Below are positions 22,310 to 33,678 of a DNA stretch of 64,000 nt, piece after piece. Position numbers and translations under genes: made by a program. Below the pieces are notes generated by a model. The model searched no databases, was not told where the DNA came from, and was given only the letters and a program-made list of their open reading frames with translations. Source of the stretch: Lepidodermella squamata (Eukaryota; Gastrotricha); contig JBLDXI010000042.1 in the NCBI GenBank assembly GCA_047495785.1, positions 1,116,001 through 1,180,000 on the forward strand, read 5' to 3'. The stretch's first letter is position 1. Each line of letters starts with the position of its first letter.

Positions 22310-22623
22310 AGGCCAAGGATAACAGTGACAGGTCGGTGCTGATGATTGCGGCTAAAAAAGAACAGTTAGAAGTAGTTCGACTGTTGCTGGATCGAAAAGC
22401 TGCAATCGAAGCCAAGGATATAGATAGTTGGACAGCGTTGATGTATGCGGCTGCATTTGGGCAAGTCGAGGTAGTTCGAATGTTGCTTGACAGAGGTGCA
22501 AATAAGGATGCCGTAAAATCAGATGGCAAGACAGCTCTAGATATTGCTATTTGCGAAAACAAAATAGCTATAACAGACTTGCTGAGATCGCGAGGAGCAA
22601 GCCGAGCAAAGTCATCTTGTTGA
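22310..22623 (+). CDS. Ankyrin-repeat ORF (three repeats)
   Basis: Three consecutive ankyrin repeats with strong consensus: AKDNSDRSVLMIAAKKEQLE (VVRLLLDRKAAIE), AKDIDSWTALMYAAAFGQVE (VVRMLLDRGANKD) and AVKSDGKTALDIAICENKIA, then a short tail and stop at 22621-22623. The frame opens upstream without a convincing ATG, and a TCATCGAG acceptor-like site lies just before the first repeat. It is probably the last exon of a larger gene or a fragment. It may be spliced to the helix-turn-helix ORF immediately upstream. Ankyrin repeats mediate protein binding; the partner is unknown. Confidence 0.6.
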
Positions 22624-24009
22624 AATTAGTGCAATCACGCAGATCAATAACTTATATTACCAAATGCATAATAAAATGTTCCCTCTCTCGCCTTCAAGAA
22701 ATTGTGTGTCTTTCAGGAGGGGATCGTCACCCCTAGCTCGGCAGGGCCAGACAACAAACCTCTTTCTTCGGTTTCTTCGCTCGGTATCTAGTTAAAACCA
22801 CTAGTCATCTTTTCAAATAGGGCAAACAAATTTTGTCCATCCTTGGCAGCTCCTGGATCCAAGATCGCACCCTGTCTTCGAACAAAAAGCTGGAAAAATC
22901 CCTGTTGGTGAGGGAAAACAATATGCAACGGGTATCATTCGAGAACCATGAGAGGGCGGAAGATTTTCGCTATTCCGGCCTTATGTCTTCTTCAAAGTCA
23001 TTTAAAGAGGAGACAGCTAGGGATGCAATCAAAAAACTTGAAATCTCGGATGCCGCTAAACCAAGATCTTTCCGCCTGTTTTAATTCAAATTCGCTTTGG
23101 AGAGGGATAAAAGGATAATATACAGGGTGCGAAGTACAAGGGTGCTGGGGTGTCGCAACACCCCATAGCTCCGGGACTCCAACCAGGAGTAGGCTGAAAA
23201 ATCTACAGGGGGACCCAGTAAACATCTCAATTCCCTGATCCTACTTCGCACACTGAGAGGGACAGTAGTTTCAAATTCGGACGATATTTGAATTTTTGAG
23301 GACCCCGGATTTGTGAATATCCTGATGTGTCGGGATTTTTTTGATTTATCAGATTGAATGATTTGATTTGATGGATTTAGTTCCGTGAAAGTGGGACATT
23401 GATTGATTTTGATTGATTGAAGGGGTTCAGTGATTTAAGCCATAAATCAAATCCAAAGCTCTCTGCTTAAATTACCGTATAAAGTGGAATATAAGTGAGA
23501 ACTTGTGTTGCAAGGCATTTGAAATAATTGAAGAGAAGGGTTTTCGGACCGTTAAAAAGTCCTTTATAATATTCCGGTATATATGGTACGATACATTATG
23601 GTTTTGATAGAAGAAAAAGCTGACCGATTGCGGCGTGTTCGAACATTATCTCGCTACTGGTCACGCCTGGTCACGCCTGCACCTGCCCGATTAAACTTTT
23701 CTATCTCAAACAGTGGCTAAACTTGTGCTGCCGCACTCAGCCAAAAATTGCGACTGAGCTTATTACCCATTGATAACAGGATGATCACTGCGTTCTCCAT
23801 GTTTTTAAGTTAACGGTTTTAAAACTTGTTTCATTGCTCAGTTAACGGGATCTCTCAGCATCGCAGCAGGTACTTCCATGAGTATTCATTGCCTTATAAT
23901 CCAATAATGCGATAATATTCATTTCAGCCGCTGAGTAAACGAGAATTCCATTTCAGCAAACCAGGAAAGACTCACGCGTCATCAAATTCAATTGATTTAA
24001 GTTATCTGT
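22624..24009. other. Intergenic with MITE and duplicated channel flank
   Basis: No convincing gene. An 83-residue frame at 22833-23084 has no recognisable features. A miniature element lies at 23123-23256. From about 23769 onward the sequence duplicates 16600-16840 (CATTGATAACAGG, CATCGCAGCAGGTACTTCC, CATTTCAGCCGCTGAGTAAAC), which is the distal promoter side of channel copies. Confidence 0.5.
23123..23256. mobile_element. Miniature inverted-repeat element (GCGAAGTA family)
   Basis: The left end CAGGGTGCGAAGTACAAGG and the right end GATCCTACTTCGCACACTG are approximate inverted repeats about 134 bp apart. Related ends occur at about 50369-50525 (GCGCGAAGTACGACG with GATCCTACTTTGCGCACTG) and degenerate ones near 39640-39780. 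It is non-coding. Confidence 0.55.
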
Positions 24010-24110
24010 GCATGTTTTCGTGCATGTGTTTTTTCCGAAGTCCGGATATTTGACCGGGCATGGATTTAGGTTGTGTATTTGCTCGGTACCGATCACTAGA
24101 TAGACATTTC
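24010..24110 (+). promoter_or_regulatory. Conserved upstream block of channel array (copy 6)
   Basis: GTTTTCGTGCATGTG, GTCCGGATATTTGACCGGG and CTCGGTACCGATCACTAG lie in the shared order, ending about 70 bp before the ATG at 24178. Confidence 0.5.
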
Positions 24111-24177
24111 GACTTTCAGTTAATGTTTACAAGTAGGACGAATTTCCCATCTAACTACAATTAACCTCTTCTACGTA

Positions 24178-25474
24178 ATGTACCAGCAACTTTTACCATT
24201 TATGATTCTTACAGCCTATTCGGAAGCTGGGAATCTTGACGAGGAGATTCCGTTGTTCAACCCGGATGCGCTTGAGTTGAGAGACATCCTGATCTCAAGA
24301 TGCCGCCTCGATCAACGTATTCGACCTGTCGCTAACTTCAGCGAAACTGCGCTCATATATGTATCAGTGGAGCCATATTATTTTCGAGGGATAAATGAAG
24401 ACGAACAATCGTGAGAATTGTTCCGCCTTATTTCTACCATGAATTTACTTGTGTTACCAGGTTCTCGTTTTACGGCGAGCTTGCTATCAGCTGGAAGCAC
24501 CCATGCGCGACCTGGCAGCACATTTCGAACTATTCACACATAAGGGCCATCGATATGAAAGGTTTGGAGACTTGGACTCCTGTCTTCACTCATATAAATG
24601 CGTTCGAAGAGTCGAATATTGAAAGGTTTGCTAGCTAAACTTTGAATTTCGCCAAACTATCTACGCATTTCCCTTCAAGCTTAAGCAAGAGAGCTACAGT
24701 TGTATATTACAACGATGGCAATGTAACAATGTACCTGCAAGGCGCTTTCAAGTCACTCTGTAGCCTAAAGTATGTTAATAAGAGTTGTGATTCAACTTGC
24801 GGTGATTTAAAATTCCTTATCGCAGCTTTTTGAACTTTCCTTTCGACAAGCAATCTTGTGGCATGAGGATCGAATCTTTCTTCAACACACGGCTAACAAA
24901 GTACGTTTTCCAAAATGGTGGCATCAAAATAGTGAACTTTGCCGAGTTCATTAACCCGAGTGAGATGTGGCGATTGAAATCTTACAATGCGGTATACATT
25001 CCTGATGATAGCGATGATGGGGAAGTGCCCTATTCTGCACTACGATTCGCCTTCGACTTTGAACGTCGTTACGGATTCCATTTGCTAACGATATTTTTCC
25101 CGAATATCTGCCTACAACTGGTTCTGATCGCAGCTGGTTTCATGCCGCCTGAACACCCGGATCGGCCTACATTCTGCATAACTGTCGTACTGGCCTATGC
25201 AGTTTCGCAATCAAGCATCGGCGAATCCATACCAAAATCCGCTGAAATTCCGTACATTTTGCTATTCCTAGCCGGTCAAATGGCGATTGCTGTGCTTTGC
25301 GCTATTTATTGCCTTATTGCTAGCGATTTGGCGGGTAGGAAGCCGTTTCTACGCATTCAACCTAATTTAATGAATACGACCCTCATTCGCTGTATTGATT
25401 GCATCGTGTTTGCAGTCATTCTAATCATCACTGTTTTAACCGATGTTGTTGTGCTCATATTGATGATCCAATAA
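24178..25474 (+). CDS. Cys-loop ligand-gated ion channel, copy 6
   Basis: Four exons in the array's standard phases. Exon 1 begins MYQQLLPFMILTAYSEAG, exon 2 starts after the ACCAG near 24461, exon 3 is about 24681-24772, and exon 4 is 24826-25474. It keeps INEDEQS, the WTPVFTHIN loop, a Cys-loop ending NFPFDKQSC, complete M1-M4 and a short M3-M4 loop (ASDLAGRKPFLRIQPNLMN). The M2-M3 linker has IGES where the others have ISES or VSES. Introns are short; the third is about 55 bp. Signature and predicted function are as for copy 5, its nearest relative. Confidence 0.88.
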
Positions 25475-26274
25475 CGGCGGTATTCAATCTGTTTCCGGTA
25501 TAATCGCATCGACTTTATAATACAAATTTCCCAGCAAGATTGTGCAGGTTTACTGATTGACCAGGATTTACGTTATGTCCGAAAACTATGCCTTTAGCTA
25601 GTCCAGTTTAATTATGTAATACCATTGAAACGGGTTCGCGAGCAGAGGCAAAGAAAGGCTTACTGAATAAAAATGCCGAGTAGAGAGCCGGTGTGAACAT
25701 GATTGAGAATCTGTTATGCAGATTTTTCGAAATGATTCTGAAGAATTAAAAATTTGCCGAAAATCGACATATTCAGGTTATTTTTTAGTATTGGGGAAAT
25801 TAATTTCTGCGAGCCTTTCAGTTGCAATTTGTCGTATTCGATTAAGAGGGGAATCCAGCATTTTCCCCACTAAAATTCAAACACTTTGGGGGAGGAAATT
25901 AGCGCCGTCGATTTGTAATAAATCCATCGGTAAAAGCTGATGAGTGGCCTCTTGTAACTTGCAACTCTTTGAGTGTTCCACTTTGTGAGTTTCCCTTCGG
26001 TAACAGTTTTGTCTGAGCTCAGACAATGTTACTTTTGTTGCTGCTGTTGGGCGAACCAGTTCACGAGAAAGACATTTTAACCTTGATGAACATTTCAAAT
26101 TTTAATTAAATGTCGCGCACCATTTGTTCGACCGTGTTTGCTCAACTCGTGCTCAAATTAATTACGAAGCCATAAGGCTAGCCAGTAACAGCTTGACAGA
26201 GTTTCGCGGGCTAGAACTAACTTGAAATTTTATTGCGTTCTGCTTTCAGTCACCTTAATTTCTGGCTACTGATC
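25475..26274. other. Channel 3' flank and astacin 5' flank
   Basis: This duplicates the 19450-20050 flank in degenerate form. The part just before the astacin start (GCGCACCATTTGTT, TTACGAAGCCATA, CAGCTTGACAG) recurs before the second astacin gene (33471-33600), giving paired putative promoter regions. No separate gene. Confidence 0.45.
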
Positions 26275-29200
26275 ATGATTGTTTTACCAATTTTACTCAT
26301 TATTACGCAGTGTTTTCCTGGCTGCGTTTCAACAGCACTGGGCAGTCGTGATTATAATTCATTAAATGACAGCTACATAACGCAGGTAAATTTTTTTTCA
26401 GTTCTACTTTTCTTTCTGTAACTGATTCAATTATTAGCTCTATTTAAGAATCTACGTCTAATTTGTTTGTCCATTTTTTAGGACAGGTCATCGATTGGAC
26501 GCCACGTTAGAGAGGAGCCTTACAACGAAGACCTCGAAGATACAGATGGAAGCGAAAGCTCTGCGCCAACTGCCGATGTTGACGAAGACGCAATGATTCA
26601 TGACGATACTGAAACAGCCGCTATCTACGAAGAAATAGCCCAGCTGATGGAACAACGTCGAAAAGTGATGTCAGAGCAGGTAAGAAGCAACTTTGTTGTT
26701 TGGAGCGGCTCAGTTAGTCTAAATTCGAAATCACCATAGACAACTCTATACAGATCGAAAAGTATTCAGATCGTCCTATAGTAAATAAATTCAGACCAAA
26801 ACGTGGGCACGCGACCTTCATTTTCATTCACTCATCGTTCTAATTTTTGCAATTTTAAATTGTTTATTCTATAAATTCTTACTGAACAAGTTTTATTTCC
26901 TAAAAATTCCAAACAAATTTTGCGGAATGAGCCCCGTCTCATGAGACGGGTTTTTTCAAACTTCTTTTAATTGTCTCAAAGTTAGTCACTTTTACGTAGA
27001 ATCGCCATTTTAAGAGTTTTCATGGCGGTACAACTTTTTTATTTTACGTTTTACGCCGAAAAATTCCGAGAAAAATACCATGATCTTATTTGATTTTTGT
27101 TCTATCCAACGATATAAAACTTGAGCAAATCGGAATTTCTTTGCGAAATTGTCATGTTCGCGTGATGATACTCTGAGCGAGCTAAAAATAGCTAAATAAA
27201 AGGTTAACTTGCGTGGAAAAAGTAGCAAAGCCAAAGCTATTTAGAAGAAATGACTTTTTTTCTCTGGGAATTTTATAAAAAAATTTATAATGAAAAAATA
27301 CAATGGGCGGATAGGGCGATAATTGAATGAAGATGAAGGTCGCGTGCCCACTCTTTCACGTTTTGACGTGAATTTATTTTCTATAGGACGATCTTTATTT
27401 TCCGATCTGTATATATAGTTGTCTATGGAAATCACAAGAGGACTGAAGTTCAAAATCTCAGATTTCTTTTTAGAATTAGGTTGCAGCTTCCTTTCATCAA
27501 ATTTAGAAAGAAATAAACTTGGAATTTAAAATATGTTCAAGAATTAAAAAAATTTAATTTTTGGTTGGGGGTTTGGTTGGGGTTCAGGGTTAAAATTAGG
27601 GTTGGGGTTAGATCGATTTTGTTCCCCTTGCACTTCACCAATAAAATTTGAAACAGTTCGCCATTAGGGTTACGGTTATGGTTTGGTTAGGGCTCAGAGT
27701 TAAGTTTAGGATCGGTTCGAGTCCTAGTTCGATTTGTTTCAATTCAAATGGAATCATCGAGCTAAGGGGTAATAAACCTGGGAAAATGTCTTCAGTGGAT
27801 ATACCGACCCAATTTTTCGGAGCAAATGTTCTCTCTATGGTTTTTTCTGAGTTTTCGCGTGAACCCCTTCATCTGGGATATACGAAACCCCCATTTTCCC
27901 TCTACTTTGTGCATCGCTTAATTCTGCCTCTGTTTTTGCAAACAGGATGAATCGAATCACGAACAAGATTCGGAAAACGATGCCGAGGACGAAGCCGTCA
28001 GATGGCTGCCGCCGAATCCCGACGAAGAGGATGACGACCAGCGGGCCAGTGAATTTCCAGCGGCACCTGCATGCGAGGTCCGCCATTCGGCCGATCAAGC
28101 CCGAGTAATGCTACACGAGTTGAAGAAAGAATTGGGACTCGAGACTGACGACGAATCGATCCGTGGAATCAACGCTGGGATTTTGAAGTGGAATTTCCCG
28201 ATAAGCTTCTCCTTCGACAGAACTATCAGTAAGATGGCCAGGTTTCTAGAAATCTGCAAATAATTTCATGTATAACAGCTCGAGATGTTGCTGACGTCAT
28301 TCGCCGGGCAGCAAAACAGTGGGAGAAAATGACTTGTGTTCGATTTCGAGAGGTATCCAATCCAACGCATGGTAACGGAATCCATTTCATTAGTGGTGAC
28401 GGGTGAGAGTTACTCAATATTCACGAAAGCCAGAGCGTTAATTTTATTGTTTCCTGCAACAGGTGCTACTCGCTTCTTGGAATGGCAAGTGAAAGCAAAT
28501 TCCAGCCTGTTTCGATTGGCAGAGGCTGTGAAATGGTTTGCCTTTGTGCCATTGTTCTATTGATGCCCTATCTATTACAAATTCAACACAGGTTGCCATT
28601 GCAGCTCACGAAATCGGTCACGCTCTTGGAATGGTAAGCTATTTGAGTTTAAAGCTTCTTTTATCACTATATCCCCTTATTTGTAGGAACACGAACAGAA
28701 GCGTTCCGATGGCGAGTCTCACATTCGAGTTTTCTTCGACGCTGTCGAGAAGTGGGCATAACTGTTTTTTATAATTTCTTTATTATTATTAATTATTTTA
28801 TTTTATTCTTCTAGGAAAATGCATCACAATTTCTACCCGTTGAAGGCTGATACGGACAAAAATTACGGAACGCCCTATGATTTTGCGTCCGTCATGCAGT
28901 ACACCTCGGATTCGTTCTCGCAAGATCGCAAACGTCGCACTATGATTCCTCATGATCGGCGCTATTTGGCCTCGATGGGACAGCGCGACTTCATTGCGTT
29001 CAATGATGCGAAACGGGTCAATTTCCACTACAACTGCATGCGTGAGTTTCATTTCTTCGATCCATAGATCGGAACTCAATTACCTCTTTTTCTAGAGATG
29101 AGCTGTGGATCTACTGAGGTGAAGTGTCAAAACGGTGGCTACCAAGATCCGAACAACTGCAGGAAATGTTTGTGCCCTGATGGCTACGGTGGCGATGATT

Positions 29201-30940
29201 GCTCAGCTCTAGAGTCAACCTCCTGTGGCGGCCTTGCTGAAATCAAAGCTGGCGCGATTGCCTCCCTAACCTCGCCTGACCACCCGCGACCATACAAGGG
29301 CAATATGCGATGTGTTTGGCTGATCAGAGCGGTTTGTCGAATTATGTGCGAAATAGTAATATTGCTCTCTCTTTTGTAACCAGCCTGAAGGGAGCGGATT
29401 GCTGTTTGGGTTCGAAAAAAGGCCGGAAGTGAAGCATTCGAAATATTTTAATGGTAAAGATTGAATTTCGACATTCGAATCGCATATTAGATTTTTCTAA
29501 ATGATTCAGGCATTTGTGAAGACTATGTCGAAATCAAAACCGACGCAGACCCTACGAAAAGTGGGCCAAAGTGAGTCATTCTCCGATCTTAGAAGTAGAC
29601 TGAATTATTTTTTCTCAGATTTTGCCGAGTTGGAGTTTCAGCCGGCCGCGCCGCTTGGACTGACCGAAATTGGGCGATGGTGATCTTCCAAACGTTCGAG
29701 AAAGGTGACTCGAGCAACATAGGCTTCAATCTCCACATCTACGCAACTGCCGCCGGTGAGCGGGCGTCCGACCTAGCGAAAAGCGGTTGTAGAATCACGA
29801 ATACCGGCTATGATTACGAGGGGCCACTTTCAACGACAGACTCGGGCAAGCAGTGTGCCAATTGGGAGGAGTTGAACCGCCACGGCCTGCATCCAGATAA
29901 CTTCCCCCAGGGTACAATGAAGGGCAACGGGTGTCGAATGCCGTACAGCGACGTCAAAGCTCCGATGTGCATCCTCGCCTCTGATACTAGCAAATTCGAA
30001 TATTGCTCGAAAATTCCGGTCTGCGGCTCAACCTCTCGATCTGAAACCAACGATCGTATGGTGAAACACTTTTTCATCGCTAAGGAATCAGCGGCAAGTG
30101 ACGCCTTCGAAACTTGCCGTAAAGAAGGTGGCTACCCAGCTGTTTTGACGGACGAAAACGATGTGGATAAAGCTGTTTCAACTCTCGATGGATCACCTGC
30201 TTGGATTGGACTGCGTTACCAGCCAAAGAATCAAGCTTTCTGGGTCGATGGGTCAAACTTTGATGCTGAAATCGATTCTGAAGCAGCGAATTGGTGTCTG
30301 AGCTATCGAGTTGAAGATGGAAAGGCTGTTTTCAAAGCTGACGAATGCGCTGAAAAGAAGCCCGTTATCTGCCGGTTCTACCGATCACCTAAGGTTAACT
30401 TTCAAAGTTCAGGGAATTTTAATGAAATTTCAATTTTTTAGGTGACCTATTATGATTATGTTGCTGAGGAACTGGCATGGCAGGATGCAGCGGAATTTTG
30501 CCGGGAAAAGGGTGGTTTCCTTGCGATCGCTTCTTCTGCTACTGAACTCGCGAAAATCGAGAAGATTTTGCTGAATTTTGCCGATGAATCTGATAGTCGA
30601 GGCGCGTGGCTCGGCGCTCGAATTCCCGAAGCCGGGCGATGGCTTTGGTTTGGCGGGGTAGCTGTTTCGGAAGAAAAAGCTCCGCAAAAACAGGCTGATC
30701 GTGAATGTAACAGCTTGAACTTCTTCTCTTTAGCTTTGATTTCAATGTTTTTGTATCTTAGGTGGAGCTTTAGAACCACAAGGCGTTTTTGCGGCTGATT
30801 CTTGCGACGTGGCTAAACCAGTGCTTTGTGAGTTTCTGAAAGCTGAGTCGGCTGAACATGATTTTGTCAAGCCCGCGAACGGCGAGAGAATTTTAATACA
30901 ATCTGACGAAGCTAACAATGAAGAAGACGATGAATCCTGA
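26275..30940 (+). CDS. Multidomain astacin metalloprotease A (astacin-EGF-CUB-kringle-CTLD-CTLD)
   Basis: Fourteen exons with consistent phases total 2709 nt (902 aa). Signal peptide about 1-20 (MIVLPILLIITQCFPGCVS), acidic pro-region to about 180, astacin catalytic domain with HEIGHALGMEHE (H269, H273 and H279 bind zinc; E270 catalytic) encoded across a 42-nt exon (28592-28633), and Met-turn SVMQY (M326). EGF-like domain about 376-412 (CQNGGYQDPNNC). CUB about 418-540 split over four exons. Kringle 554-632 with six cysteines in kringle spacing and the GPLSTTDSG and NFPQG elements. CTLD1 about 640-755 (WIGLRYQ, WVDGS, VICRF), CTLD2 about 756-870 (WLGARIP, CDVAKPVLC), then an acidic tail and TGA 30938-30940. 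A secreted zinc endopeptidase with adhesive modules. A hAT-type miniature element lies in intron 2. Substrate unknown. Confidence 0.85.
26735..27427. mobile_element. hAT-type miniature element, copy 1 (693 bp)
   Basis: Terminal inverted repeats start CATAGACAACTCTATACAGAT and continue imperfectly for over 100 bp. They are flanked by a perfect 8-bp target duplication GAAATCAC (26727-26734 and 27428-27435). An 8-bp duplication is typical of the hAT superfamily. No transposase frame. It sits in intron 2 of astacin gene A. A second copy of the family is at 51341-52818. Confidence 0.85.
27565..27720. repeat. Degenerate telomere-like G-rich tract in astacin A intron 2
   Basis: Scattered GGTTGGGGTT, TTAGGGTT and GGTTAGGG units form a degenerate TTAGGG-like tract on the plus strand. 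A shorter, cleaner tract is in the corresponding intron of astacin gene B. Confidence 0.5.
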
Positions 30941-31551
30941 GAATTATTGTCTGCAACTGATTGAAATAGTTTTGATTTTCAATCAGCCTTAAAATATCGA
31001 CTTTCAATGTTATCAATTTCTCAATGTTAATAGTTTGATTTCGTAATACGTTTCATGATATCAGACTTAACTTTTATCGAATGGAAGAATGCTCATCCGT
31101 TTCTCGCAAGCTACTTTGATAAAATAAAAATGTTTCTAGCGAAGTTCATGGAAAATCTGAAAATTCTAGGGGAATGAAATTCCGGAATGATGAAGTGCTG
31201 ACCGTTGACCCGAAAGCGCGGCGAAGCTATAAGAAAAGCTACCAGATCAGCAATCAGTATATTAGATCGCAAAATTATTCAGTCGATCACGAAGTACCTA
31301 ATCCAAAGGCTAGACAACGGAGATTATTGAAACCACCAATCCGGTCAGGGTCGCCATGAGCTCAAGCGGCTCTATAAGAAACATTATTCTGGAAGTTTCC
31401 TTTATTTTAAATCGCCCAGTGCCCACAAAACCAGTGTGGTATACCGTTAAAACTGCAGTTTTTATCATGCGGTTTTTACCGGTTTTTACCCGTTTGGTAG
31501 ATTCGAGTATTATTTCCACCGTTTTTCCACCACTTTTTCTCAGTTTCCAAA
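30941..31551. other. 3' flank of astacin A
   Basis: It resembles the 3' flank of astacin B in its first part (CATGATATCAGAC, TTTCTCGCAAG). No coding or RNA gene was recognised. Confidence 0.4.
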
Positions 31552-32580
31552 CAGCATGATGTAACATGATGTATTTAATCAGCATGATGTTTACTGAACG
31601 TAAAACAGCTAAAGGCTGCGCACTGGCGCGTGAAATAGAAAATAGAGCTTAGTCCATAACAATCCATAACAAATGATGAGACTTCCAGGACAAGTGGAAG
31701 ATAGTTTTTTGTCGGCTTTTTCTGTTAATCAGCCTCTATGTCGTTCTAACATGCTGTTTTTCTGAAATAGAGGTTGCCGAGTTTCTATATATCAGAATCA
31801 TATTAGAGAAAAAAATGACCAGAGAGTAATCACACACGCTAAAATTTCGGAATTTGCATTTTTTTCAAAGTTGAATTTCTCAAAACGGATATCTCTGTTT
31901 TCACCAAATTTTGCATTATTATAGAACGCGAGCTGCTCTTTCACATGGTACCGTCAGATGGGGTGACTTTAGCTGGTGGGGCGACTTTGGCGTGCCAAAA
32001 TGGGGCAACTTTAGCATACCAAAAATCGACGATGTTTAGGTAAATACCCCATGAGTGGGATACCGTTGGATAGCCTTGCGGAAATGAAGTCTGAAAATGG
32101 CATACGATTTCCATTTTGACCAGACGGCTTCAAGTGAGCAATCACCAAAGTTTCAATAAAAATATGAATTTTTGAAATTTTTTTAAAACTTCACCTGCTA
32201 TTATATTGGTGGCTTCTAGGTGGCTTCTATTGATTTTCGTTGTACACAGCCAGGTTGACCTTTCTTTGGGCTATCCAACGGTACCTCAGGGGTATTTACC
32301 TTACCATCGTCCATTTTTGTACCATCGTTCGAAATTTATAAGGGATGTTTTCTTGTTGCTTCAAATGAAAAATAAAAAATAAACCTATAAATTGTTTCAT
32401 CGTATTCATCGTATTCATCGTGTTTCATCATATCAATGCATAGCTGGGAGGTCTGTAACCTGCGACATATGTCAATCGTAAGCTCTATTTTCTATTTCAC
32501 GCGCCAGTGCGCAGCCTTTAGCTGTTTTACGTTCAGTAAACATCACGCTGATTAAATACATCATGTTACATCATGCTGTT
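31552..32580. mobile_element. About 1 kb inverted-repeat element between the astacin genes
   Basis: Arms of about 100 nt match in inverse orientation: 31552-31650 (GCATGATGTAACATGATGTA through GCGCACTGGCGCGTG) and 32478-32580. Inside is a second, weaker inverted pair (GATACCGTTGGATAGCC near 32060 and GGCTATCCAACGGTACC near 32268), so it is nested or composite. A direct 30-bp-plus repeat (AATGATGAGACTTCCAGGAC...) occurs at about 31673 and about 32614. No transposase frame. Confidence 0.6.
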
Positions 32581-33678
32581 ACATCATGCATGTTACATCA
32601 TGCTGCATAGCAAATGATGAGACTTCCAGGACAAGTGGAAGATAGTGCTGATGAAAACACGCTGCTAGGTTCCGTTGGGTCGCTGAGAACAAAATTAGAG
32701 AAAACCGTGCACCTAATTTTCTTCTTTTAGATCTTTTAGGAGAAAATTCCTGGTTTTTAAAGAAGGATTTCCTAATCGGTTCACGGTTTGTTCCAGCAGG
32801 ATTTCCTTTAAAAAACGAAAAAATATCTTCCGAATAGGAGTATCTGAGTAGGAAATAACTGAAAATGTCAGTTTTCAAACTAAAAATCTCGTTTTTAATA
32901 ACGATTTGACCATGCTGATAGATTAAAAGAGATTATTCTGGCAGGGAAAACTCATAAAACATAAAAAAAAACAAGGCAATTCAGATGGGTGAGTAGCTGA
33001 TGAGCAAGTGACCTCAGGCCTCATTGAGGGAATAATATATGGAAATAGGAATAAATTATAGAATGAAACTAAATTGCTGATCCGCTTCTGATGAGCTGGT
33101 GGAAATTATGATGGATTTGTGATTGAAAAAAGCAGTGTACGACTCGCAGCACGACTCAAGTGGCAGCTAATCCACAAACTCTGTTGCATAATCAAACTCA
33201 TGAACAGCTTTACGTGCACTGATGATCTGTCAACTCGTTTAACTGAAATAACAGGACCTCTCAAAACCACGACAACGCGCCGCTAGGTTTCTAGGAACGC
33301 TAATTTAAAACATTTTCACACTTAATTTTTGTAACTGTTCAGATAATTATTCTTCGTTTAATGTTTAATTTAAAATTAACAACTGATTTGTTTTGCGGGG
33401 TCCAAAATTACGGTCAACAAACGAGGAAGTTCTTTTAGCGAGGGTGCCACTAACGAGGGAGCACTGTATCGCGCACCATTTGTTAAAATGGATTAGCAAA
33501 TTTACTTAAGGCGTGCTCAGAGACATAATTTAAGATGTCCTTATGTCTATGGGCGTGCTCAAAGCTCAAACTTGTTACGAAGCCATATGTAACAGCTGGA
33601 CGCTGGACGCGGGCCTCGAACTAATTTAAAATTCCAGTGAGTTCTGTCTTAAGTCATTCTAGTTTTTGTTTAGAGATA
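32581..33678. other. Intergenic, 5' flank of astacin B
   Basis: No gene recognised. The open frames on both strands lack domain features. From about 33471 the sequence resembles the 5' flank of astacin A. Confidence 0.4.
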
